A stretch of 15,192 nt of DNA from positions 1 through 15,192 of the forward strand of contig RFHX01000168.1 of NCBI GenBank assembly GCA_003695725.1. Reading direction: 5' to 3'. Below the pieces are notes generated by a model. The model made no database searches. It was given only the letters and a program-made list of their open reading frames with translations, and had not been told where the DNA came from. Position numbers and translations under genes: made by a program. Below, piece after piece: positions 6,139 to 13,416 of this stretch (the stretch's first letter is position 1; each line of letters opens with the position of its first letter). This DNA comes from J061 sp003695725 [NCBI: Candidatus Schekmanbacteria bacterium]. GTDB lineage: Bacteria > Schekmanbacteria > GWA2-38-11.

Positions 6139-8091
6139 CTACTTTTTCTTCTTTCCGCCTTTTTTGCCTTTATGAAGCTCGATATATTTTTTCCTATACG
6201 GCTTCAATTCTTCGGCAACATCTTCAAGTCCAAGTTCTTTCAGTTTCTTCTCTCCCGGAAATCCTGTCTCAGGGTCATATTCACGCAGTTTGTAGTATTC
6301 AGGGAGCATTTCATCGAGAGGCAGAACCTTACCTGAGCTTGCCGCAGGGTTTTCAGGCATCGGCTCGTGAGTAAATCTTCTTGGCACTGTATCCTCATAT
6401 TTACCACTGAGCATCTTTGCCCAATATGCCCTTTCAAGGTTGTATATTCTCTCACCAATCGTCATCAGCTCATCTTCAGTGAAGTCAAGACCTGTTACTG
6501 CATTTAACATTGGAACAAGGTGTTCGTTTCTGCAGCCATATGACCAGTGGGTGTTGAAACAGCAAACCTGCAAGCTGTCAACAAACGCTTTCTGATTTTC
6601 TTCCCAATAAACCATCTTTGGTTTTCCTGCTGTGACAAGCGGTTTCGAACACTCTTCTGTCCCAACTATCTTCTTGTTGAGTCCAGGATAGAGGTAGCCT
6701 GAAAGTTCAAGACAGCAGAGAGAACGCAAGTGGTCACATCCGCCTCTTGTACCAACTGCAAAGCTAAGCCCGTAGCCGAAACCCAGACCTCTTGGGTCGT
6801 CTCCCGGCAGACTCATACCTCTTGTAACAACGAGACAGTCTTCACCAATACCAAGTTTCTGTGATGCTCTCCATGGACCTTCTGCAAGAATGTCACCAAA
6901 ACCTTCTCTATAGGTCATCATACGGAGAAGTTTATCGACGACTTCTGCATTTCCCCATGTAAGCTCGAGGCCGCCAGTATCTTTAGCTGTCAAGTATCCT
7001 TTCTCCCAGCATTCCATTGCCCAGCTAATTGCGGCTCCAGCTTCAATGGCATCCATTCCAAAATTGTTGGTCAGCACAGCATTGTGCAGAGTCGTTTCTG
7101 AATCGATGATGCCAACTCTTGGTCCTGTCGGCACAGCGGCTTCATATTCAGGTCCGCCTGTATATTCTCCTTTATATTTGCCTTCTCTAATTTCAGAAAC
7201 TATACCACAGCAGATAGCGCAGGAGAAACATCCTTCTTTGTGTCTCAGATGTTTTTTAGACCAAACTTCACCAGAAATGTTTCTTGCATCTGGATGATAT
7301 CCATATTTGAGGTTCTTCCATGGGAACCAACCCATTTCATAGTTACATGGCATAATGAGAATCAAACTGCCGTAGTTGAGAAGGCCCTGTGCCATTGGGT
7401 CGGTGCGCATTGTTTCGCGCCATTCACTGCAAATCTTGAAATATTCTTCCGGATTTGCAATCTTGACGCCGCCTGTTCCCCTAACAGCGATTGCTTTGAT
7501 ATTTTTCGAGCCAATTACAGCACCATGTCCTGTTCTTCCTGCCGCCCTATAACAGTCATTGAATGTGCAGGCAAAACGGACGAGGTTTTCACCGGCAGGT
7601 CCAATTGTTACTATATGAATATCTTTGTCGCCTAATTCTTCCTTGATTATCGCATCAGCATCTCTTGGATACTTTCCCCAAATGTGGGAAGCATCTCTGA
7701 TTTCGATTTTGTCATCATCAATCCAAATATAAGACGGTTTCGGAGCTTTTCCTTCAAGAATAATCTGTTCATAGCCGGCAAACTTCAATTCAGCGCCCCA
7801 GTGTCCGCCCATATTAGAATCACCGAATCCGCCTGTTAAGGGCGATTTTGCGGTAACCGTAACTCTACCTGTTGAAGGTCCAAATGTGCCTGACATAGGA
7901 CCAACGCCAAGACAAACGACATTTTCAGGTGATAATGGGTCAACATCTGGTCCGACGCTGTTATACAAAACTTCGGAATTGTAACCTCTGCCGCCTAACC
8001 ATTTACGCCTATACTCATAAGGTGTTTCCTCAACATCCCAGGTGCCTTTGGTTAAATTGAAACGAATTCTTTTTCCTCTCCATCCATACAT
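6139..8091 (-). CDS. Tungsten/molybdopterin aldehyde:ferredoxin oxidoreductase family protein (AOR large subunit)
   Basis: The family oxidises aldehydes to carboxylic acids, or runs in reverse with low-potential electrons, at a tungsten bis-pterin centre. The 650-aa protein has the N-terminal pterin-binding domain (WLGGRGYNSEVLY, and GPSTGRVTVTAKSPLTGGFG at about 71-90). The [4Fe-4S] ligands are Cys288, Cys291 and Cys295, the same spacing and numbering as the Pyrococcus enzyme, with the fourth in DSLQVC (Cys510). GPEYE (313-317) and His454 in GGCDHLR match conserved active-site regions. The family also includes BamB of class II benzoyl-CoA reductases, which I cannot exclude. An unusual Lys/Gly-rich tail (KGKKGGKKKK) ends the protein. 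The gene follows the small Fe-S subunit by 4 nt, and GGGGAGGG precedes its ATG. Substrate is not predictable. Confidence 0.93.
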   Translation of the reverse strand: MYGWRGKRIRFNLTKGTWDVEETPYEYRRKWLGGRGYNSEVLYNSVGPDVDPLSPENVVCLGVGPMSGTFGPSTGRVTVTAKSPLTGGFGDSNMGGHWGAELKFAGYEQIILEGKAPKPSYIWIDDDKIEIRDASHIWGKYPRDADAIIKEELGDKDIHIVTIGPAGENLVRFACTFNDCYRAAGRTGHGAVIGSKNIKAIAVRGTGGVKIANPEEYFKICSEWRETMRTDPMAQGLLNYGSLILIMPCNYEMGWFPWKNLKYGYHPDARNISGEVWSKKHLRHKEGCFSCAICCGIVSEIREGKYKGEYTGGPEYEAAVPTGPRVGIIDSETTLHNAVLTNNFGMDAIEAGAAISWAMECWEKGYLTAKDTGGLELTWGNAEVVDKLLRMMTYREGFGDILAEGPWRASQKLGIGEDCLVVTRGMSLPGDDPRGLGFGYGLSFAVGTRGGCDHLRSLCCLELSGYLYPGLNKKIVGTEECSKPLVTAGKPKMVYWEENQKAFVDSLQVCCFNTHWSYGCRNEHLVPMLNAVTGLDFTEDELMTIGERIYNLERAYWAKMLSGKYEDTVPRRFTHEPMPENPAASSGKVLPLDEMLPEYYKLREYDPETGFPGEKKLKELGLEDVAEELKPYRKKYIELHKGKKGGKKKK

Positions 8092-8095
8092 ATTA

Positions 8096-8581
8096 TTAGC
8101 CCTCCCCTTTTAACTTAGCAATTACGTCATCAGCAAGTGCACGCCTGCGGTGCCTTACTGTTAGCTCAAGAGGTGCATATTCGAGACATTTGGTTGGGCA
8201 ATGTTTTACACACATCGGGTCGCCGCCGCAAAGATTGCACTTATATGCTTTTCCTGTTCTGTAGCTAATTCCTGCAGCGCCAAAAGGACATGCCCTTACA
8301 CATGCCTTGCAACCAACGCAAATTTCTTCATTGATTAATCCCGTTCCCAATTCCGGGTCAATGGAGTTTGCGCCAGTTGGACAAACTTCTACGCACACTG
8401 GTTTCGAACAGAGGGCACAGCCAACAGGGAAGCTATCTCCAATAGCTTCGTTCCTTACAACCCGGATTCTTGAAAGAGACGGACTGCACTCTTTCTCATT
8501 ATAAAGAGAACAAGCCATCTCACAAGTTCTGCAACCCGAACACTTTTCCGGATTGATCATAATAAACTTGGTTTGTTCCAT
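8096..8581 (-). CDS. Four-cluster ferredoxin-like electron-transfer subunit (HycB/AorA/BamC type)
   Basis: This is a 161-aa iron-sulfur protein with four CxxCx(2-4)CxxxC-type sets: Cys14/17/20/24, 55/58/63/67, 88/91/94/98 and 115/118/124/128. This arrangement is that of the HycB/DmsB-like electron-transfer family, whose members act as the small subunit of AORs (AorA) and of BamBC. It should wire the pterin enzyme encoded 4 nt downstream to the HdrA-MvhD protein or to ferredoxin. Two additional cysteines (32 and 132) are not part of the motifs. There is no signal peptide, so a cytoplasmic location is expected. GGGGGA precedes the ATG. The 116-bp gap upstream is the widest within the operon core. 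Confidence 0.92.
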   Translation of the reverse strand: MEQTKFIMINPEKCSGCRTCEMACSLYNEKECSPSLSRIRVVRNEAIGDSFPVGCALCSKPVCVEVCPTGANSIDPELGTGLINEEICVGCKACVRACPFGAAGISYRTGKAYKCNLCGGDPMCVKHCPTKCLEYAPLELTVRHRRRALADDVIAKLKGEG

Positions 8582-8697
8582 ATTATCGATCCCCCTTCAA
8601 ATTAGATTGGAAATTTCAATGTTGGAAAAACATTTAGGTGAAACTTATTATTCTATCTTCTACTGTCTCACCTCCCTTCTTTTTTGAATAAAAAATT

Positions 8698-11124
8698 TTA
8701 TGAAAGTGCTTTAACTTTTTCAGTCATTCTCTTTGCTATGTCAAGAAATTTTCTTTGGTCAGAAATAGCTGTTGTAAAATATTCCAATCTCTCTTTTTCG
8801 ATCCCAATAGAATCCAAAAGTTTCTTTCCAAATTCAACTTGTGAAACCATATAATCCTTACCGTTTTTAAAGTGACATGTAGCACAACCGCCAACAATTA
8901 CGCCATCTGCCCCACATTCGAAAGATTTGAAAATATCAAACAAGGAAACCTTCCCTGCACAGGGCACACCCAATGGAAGGATATTGGGTGGATATTTTAT
9001 CTTCTTCAACCCTACAAGGTCAACAGCCGCATATGCACATTCAAGGCAAAGGAATGTAAGTATTTTGGGTTTGATATCAGCAGAACGAATTATTTCTTCA
9101 ATCTGGGAGATAAAATTCTCTTCTCTGTAATTTCCTGCCCAAATAGCTCCTGTTGGACAAAATGCTGAACATTGTCCACAATTGACGCATTTCACCGGAT
9201 TCACTTCAGGTGTTTCCAAAATATCTATTGCTGTAAATTCTTCTTTAGTTTCGACTGCTCTCACAGGACAAACATTTACACATATTCCACATTTGATACA
9301 AAGCTCTTCATCTATCTTAGCGCACATAATTTCCTTTACAGCTTTCTGCTTCTTAATCTGCGATATTGCTTTTGCTGCCGCCGCACTTCCCTGTGCAATA
9401 GAAAGAGGAATATTCTTTGGTCCTGTTACGGAGCCTGCCGCATAAATTCCTTTCAACGATGTTTCAGTGGCGCGGTTTTTCCCGTAATATTCCCTGATAA
9501 AACCATATTCATTCAAATCAAGACAGGAAACCTCTGATAATTTATCAGTCCCTTTTGCAGGACGCAGAGCACTGGAAAGGACGACAAGGTCAGCTTCAAG
9601 AAGAAGGTCGCGATTCATTGTAATGTCCTCAACCTCAACGAGAAGATTCGCAGTTTCCGGGATTTCTTCAATTCTCGAAGGGCGACCCTTTACGAAATTG
9701 ACCCATTTATCACGAGCTTCGATATAATATTTTTCAAAATTTCCGGGAGTCCTTATATCGATATAACAAATCGTTACCTCGGCGTCTGTTTTTTCTTTTA
9801 TCAAAATGGCATGTTTGATAGCAAAAAGGCAGCATACTTCAGAGCAATATTCATTATAATTGCTGTCACGCGACCCAACGCACTGTATCATAACAATATT
9901 TTTTGCTTCTTTTCCATCCGATGGCCTTATAAGTTTACCTTCAGTATGCCCTTCCGGATTAAGCAGATGCCCTAATTCATGCTGAGTAATCACATTTTGA
10001 TATCTTCCAAAGCCATACTCAGTTACTGCATTTGGCTTAAACTCGCTTATACCGGTAGCAATAACTACAGCACCAGCATTAAACAACTCATTCCTTTTTG
10101 TATCATTAAGATTTATTGCCTTAGTTGGGCAGATATCTTCACATTCTCTGCATCCCTCTCTGCAATTTTCCCTATCAATCAAATATGCCCGTGGAATTGC
10201 TTGAGGCCATGGAAGATAAGCGGCTTTTCGCGAAACCGTTGAATAATGTTTCCGTTTGATACCATCAACAGGACATACTTCTTCGCATTTTCCACAAAGA
10301 ATGCATCTTTCAACATCCACATAACGCGGTTCAACTTCAGCAGAAATTTGAAAATTCCCGGGTTCTCCTTTTATTCCTGTAATATTCGTTCCAGTAAGTA
10401 TTTTAAGATTAGGCTGATTGTCGATTCTACTCCTGTAAAGGCATTTTCTGCAAACTTCAAGATTCTCAACATCAAGAAAAGCTGTGCACAAGCCGCAGTC
10501 ATTTGTAGGTGCAACAATCCCTAACTTCATCGCCATTCCGCCAAGAAAGTGCTTTTTTTCAAGAAGTATTGTTTTGATTCCGGCTTCAGCCAACTCAAAG
10601 GATGCAGCTATTCCGGCAGGTCCTGCACCAATTACTACGGCTTCATTTGAGATTTGGCGGCTTTCTTTTCTATTTTCTTCTGATGCCTCTATGCTTCTTG
10701 CAGCCGTCTTAATCATTGCGAGAGCTTTTCTCGTGGCATTTTTAGGATCATCCGAATGAGGCCAGGCACATCCCTCTCTCAAATTGACTATCTCGTAAAA
10801 GTTTCTACTAATACCTGCTCTTTCAAGCCCTTCTTTGAATATCTTTCCTATGCTCTGAGGGGAGCAGGCAGAAATTACAAATTTCTCTATAAACTCACTT
10901 TTAACCTTGTCAGCTATAAATTTTATACCCTCTTTCTGACAAAGAGCATTATGTATAACCACACTTTTGAATGTATTGTCAGTTTGTATGCTTTCAACAA
11001 TTTTTTCAATATCTATTGTCTTGGAAATTTCATCAGCACAGGTACATATGAATAAGGCAAGTTCTTTTTCTTCTGTGGTTGGTTCTTTTACAAAATCTTC
11101 TTTTCCTGCTTTTTTATTCACCAC
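8698..11124 (-). CDS. HdrA-MvhD fusion: FAD and polyferredoxin electron-transfer subunit
   Basis: This cytoplasmic flavin/iron-sulfur hub is 808 aa from a GTG at 11124. I prefer the GTG because AGGGAAG lies just upstream. A TTG at 11163 would add 13 residues, has no ribosome binding site and would overlap the previous gene by 50 bp. From the GTG, the order is: an HdrA N-terminal cysteine domain; the FAD dinucleotide fold (GAGPAG, about 166-171); inserted ferredoxin clusters at Cys274/277/280/284 and 321/325/328/332; and the HdrA flavin-proximal cysteine set CVGSR...CSEVCC with IKHA (about 415-438). Two more ferredoxin motifs follow (609-619 and 646-656), then an MvhD/FlpD-like domain with CLEC, PCAG and GGCATC. 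HdrA is the flavin-based bifurcating subunit of heterodisulfide reductases, and MvhD normally links it to a hydrogenase. Neither HdrB/C nor a hydrogenase is encoded here, so the AOR is the probable partner. Confidence 0.92.
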   Translation of the reverse strand: MVNKKAGKEDFVKEPTTEEKELALFICTCADEISKTIDIEKIVESIQTDNTFKSVVIHNALCQKEGIKFIADKVKSEFIEKFVISACSPQSIGKIFKEGLERAGISRNFYEIVNLREGCAWPHSDDPKNATRKALAMIKTAARSIEASEENRKESRQISNEAVVIGAGPAGIAASFELAEAGIKTILLEKKHFLGGMAMKLGIVAPTNDCGLCTAFLDVENLEVCRKCLYRSRIDNQPNLKILTGTNITGIKGEPGNFQISAEVEPRYVDVERCILCGKCEEVCPVDGIKRKHYSTVSRKAAYLPWPQAIPRAYLIDRENCREGCRECEDICPTKAINLNDTKRNELFNAGAVVIATGISEFKPNAVTEYGFGRYQNVITQHELGHLLNPEGHTEGKLIRPSDGKEAKNIVMIQCVGSRDSNYNEYCSEVCCLFAIKHAILIKEKTDAEVTICYIDIRTPGNFEKYYIEARDKWVNFVKGRPSRIEEIPETANLLVEVEDITMNRDLLLEADLVVLSSALRPAKGTDKLSEVSCLDLNEYGFIREYYGKNRATETSLKGIYAAGSVTGPKNIPLSIAQGSAAAAKAISQIKKQKAVKEIMCAKIDEELCIKCGICVNVCPVRAVETKEEFTAIDILETPEVNPVKCVNCGQCSAFCPTGAIWAGNYREENFISQIEEIIRSADIKPKILTFLCLECAYAAVDLVGLKKIKYPPNILPLGVPCAGKVSLFDIFKSFECGADGVIVGGCATCHFKNGKDYMVSQVEFGKKLLDSIGIEKERLEYFTTAISDQRKFLDIAKRMTEKVKALS

Positions 11125-11731
11125 TTTCTTTCTTCCCTGATATTTCGGAAGCTGTTCTGCCAATCAAGATTGAAAGTCTTGGCACAGCTTCATATGCTGT
11201 TCTCCATTTTCTACACTTCTGACAAAAATCAAGTTCACTATGGATATGTGATTCTTCTTCAAGAATTTTTTTAAGCTTTTCTATTGCCGCCTTAGGCCCA
11301 ACAGGTCTTTTGCACTGGACACAAAGGATAAGCTCTGCTTCCTTCTTTAATTCAAGAGAGCCTTCAAAGAAAGTTTTTAGATTTAGGCCCGGATTTGCTT
11401 TTATTGCATCATCATCACAACTCTTTTCGCACTTCCTGCAGCCTACGCATATCTGCATTTTATGGTAGATATACCTTACGCCGTCTTTGTCATCAACTTC
11501 TATTGCTCCTGTTGGACAAATTTCAGCACAGGCGCCACAAGCAATACATTTATCTTTGTCTATTTCAATCGAGCCGCCAAAATAGATATTTCTGTCAGCT
11601 TCAATAAAGGAATCTTGCCACTTTTTCCCTTTTCTTTTGCGAAGAGAAGTAAGCAGTTCTCCTAATTTTTCTCTATTTTCGAGGCGTTTCTCTTCAACAC
11701 GCCTAACCTTCAAATCAAATTTATATTTCAT
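11114..11731 (-). CDS. 2x[4Fe-4S] ferredoxin-domain protein with two extra CxxC pairs (HycF/NuoI-like)
   Basis: This is a 205-aa electron-transfer protein. A basic N-terminal segment is followed by two canonical [4Fe-4S] sets (Cys62/65/68/72 in CIACGACAEICP, and Cys95/98/101/105). A C-terminal part carries two further pairs, Cys137/140 and Cys170/173, 29 residues apart, which could hold a zinc or rubredoxin-like iron. The layout resembles HycF/HyfH subunits of formate hydrogenlyase complexes and NuoI relatives, but that is a pattern judgement. It lies 12 nt after the acyl-CoA synthetase gene and overlaps the start of the HdrA-MvhD gene by 11 bp, which points to coupled translation and membership of the same complex. 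The ribosome binding site is weak. Confidence 0.85.
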   Translation of the reverse strand: MKYKFDLKVRRVEEKRLENREKLGELLTSLRKRKGKKWQDSFIEADRNIYFGGSIEIDKDKCIACGACAEICPTGAIEVDDKDGVRYIYHKMQICVGCRKCEKSCDDDAIKANPGLNLKTFFEGSLELKKEAELILCVQCKRPVGPKAAIEKLKKILEEESHIHSELDFCQKCRKWRTAYEAVPRLSILIGRTASEISGKKESGE

Positions 11732-11743
11732 ACGCTTTTGAAA

Positions 11744-13330
11744 TTAGCTTTTCTTCTCATACTTTTCAAGTTCTCTTTTCTTCAAAATATTCTTCTGAAT
11801 CTTTCCAATTGATGTCTTTGGAAATTCCTTCACAACTTCTATGAATTCAGGCACTTTGAACTTTGCCAGCCGCTCAGCACAGAATGCTTTCACTTCATCA
11901 GCAGTTACCGACATCCCCTCTTTTAACAAAATGAATGCTTTTACAGCCCAATCCCGCATTTCATCAGGAACTCCTATCACAGCGGCTTCCACTATAGCAG
12001 GATGCTCTGTCAAAACTCTTTCAACTTCTTGTGCGGCAATGTTTTCCCCTGCTCTTTTAATTACATCCTTCTTTCTATCTATAAAGTACACATAGCCATC
12101 CTCATCCATCTTGCCATAATCGCCTGTATAGAACCAGTTATTCTCATCAAGCACTTCTGCTGTAGCTTCAGGGTTCTTATAATACCCCTTCATCAATTGA
12201 ATTCCGGGTGTGCCATGGACTGCTATTTCACCTACCTCACCAATGGGGACTTCATTCCTATTATCATCAACTATCTTTATCTCAACACCAAATGTTGGTA
12301 ATCCCACAGACCCCCTCTTTCTCTTTGCGTGCATACAGGTAAATGTGCAGGGTGCCAATGTTTCTGTAAGGCCATAAAGGTCGTGAAGTGTCGTGTTGAA
12401 GCGCGTTTCAAATTCATCCCATTGCTCGTCAGTAATAGCAATAGCAAAGCAGATTCTTCTCATTTTATGGTCCCTGTCAAAAGGAGTGCGCGGCTGTGCG
12501 AGAAGCTGTCTCACATTTGTAGCAACTAAACTTGTTATCGTTGCCCCATATTCCCTAACATATTTGAAGAAACGAGAAGCGCTGAATCTTTCACATATTA
12601 TAATGCTCGCTCCAGCAGTTATAGTAGGCATAAAGGAAATATACTGGGCATTTACATGGAAGAGAGGAAGGACGCAAATATGTCTGTCTTCTGTAGTCAA
12701 CTTCTGCTCGCAAGCCATCGTTTCTCCAATCCAAAGGGAATTTCCGTGAGTTAGAAGAACCCCTTTGGGCCTTGCCGTTGTTCCTGATGTATAAAGCATA
12801 TTAGAAACATCCATAGGTCCCACATCAACGATTTCTTTCAATTCATCAGGGTATTCCTTCAAAATATCATTTAAGAGCAAAACCCCTTCGGGCGCCTCTT
12901 CTGCCCTATATAAAATTATGTTTTTAAGATTAGGACATTTCCCTTTGATGCTATCTATCATCTCCATATATTCAGGATCCGTTATAATTGTGCCTGATTC
13001 TGAATGATTAAGCATATACTCCATCTCATCGGGGCGTGACATAATGTTAGTTGGAATCATTATTGCACCAATTTTGGAGGTGGCAAACCATGTCAGACAA
13101 AAGCCTGTAGAATTTGGAAGATGGCAGGTTACGAAATCTCCTTTCTTAATGCCCAAATCAAGAAGAGCATTAGCAAGCTTATTAACTTTTTTATTGAACT
13201 CTTTGTAAGTCAGTGTTTCTACATTATCATTTTTATCTATGAAAATTATAAAATCCTTGTCCGGTTTGTCTTCTGCCTGAAACTCTAAAAGTTTTCTTAA
13301 ATTTTTGTTTCTTCCTATAATAATGCTCAT
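11744..13330 (-). CDS. AMP-forming acyl-CoA synthetase (CaiC-like adenylate-forming ligase)
   Basis: This enzyme activates a carboxylic acid to its acyl-CoA through an acyl-adenylate, using ATP. The 528-aa length is usual for the ANL superfamily, and all core motifs are present: phosphate loop YTSGTTARPKG at 180-190, YGLTET at 319-324, TGD at 402-404, hinge DRK at 418-420 and catalytic Lys510 in SIGKIQ. The overall pattern, with the short N-terminus and NIMSRPDEMEYML region, resembles carnitine/crotonobetaine-CoA ligase (CaiC)-like enzymes, but substrate specificity cannot be read from this. GGAGGTCAGG precedes the ATG. Placed between the dehydrogenase and the redox module, it could consume the acid formed by the AOR, or supply a CoA-bound substrate if the AOR is BamB-like. 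Confidence 0.93.
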   Translation of the reverse strand: MSIIIGRNKNLRKLLEFQAEDKPDKDFIIFIDKNDNVETLTYKEFNKKVNKLANALLDLGIKKGDFVTCHLPNSTGFCLTWFATSKIGAIMIPTNIMSRPDEMEYMLNHSESGTIITDPEYMEMIDSIKGKCPNLKNIILYRAEEAPEGVLLLNDILKEYPDELKEIVDVGPMDVSNMLYTSGTTARPKGVLLTHGNSLWIGETMACEQKLTTEDRHICVLPLFHVNAQYISFMPTITAGASIIICERFSASRFFKYVREYGATITSLVATNVRQLLAQPRTPFDRDHKMRRICFAIAITDEQWDEFETRFNTTLHDLYGLTETLAPCTFTCMHAKRKRGSVGLPTFGVEIKIVDDNRNEVPIGEVGEIAVHGTPGIQLMKGYYKNPEATAEVLDENNWFYTGDYGKMDEDGYVYFIDRKKDVIKRAGENIAAQEVERVLTEHPAIVEAAVIGVPDEMRDWAVKAFILLKEGMSVTADEVKAFCAERLAKFKVPEFIEVVKEFPKTSIGKIQKNILKKRELEKYEKKS

Positions 13331-13359
13331 ATTTCCTGACCTCCGAACTATTTTTTTTG

Positions 13360-13396
13360 AACAATTTTTCTTATTGGCTTTAACAAATTTCTTATT
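13360..13396. repeat. Imperfect tandem repeat between the SDR and ligase genes
   Basis: AACAATTTTTCTTATT (13360-13375) and AACAAATTTCTTATT (13382-13396) are near-identical copies 22 bp apart in the 86-bp intergenic space. Two copies on the same helical face could be a regulator site. Replication slippage in AT-rich DNA is equally likely. Confidence 0.3.
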
Positions 13397-13416
13397 AGTG
13401 AGTCAACAAAATCCAT

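Noticed and set aside
7240-7635. A 131-codon + strand frame inside the AOR gene
   Set aside because: It is antisense to the highly conserved AOR core, has no recognisable domain and has no convincing ribosome binding site.
8601-8625. A near-palindrome around GGAAATTTC as an operator for the small Fe-S subunit gene
   Set aside because: The symmetric core is only eight AT-rich bases, which is expected by chance in this composition, and there is no promoter match beside it.
11125-11163. A TTG start at 11163 for the HdrA-MvhD protein
   Set aside because: It lacks a Shine-Dalgarno sequence and would increase the overlap with the upstream gene to 50 bp. The GTG at 11124 has AGGGAAG upstream and a normal 11-bp overlap.
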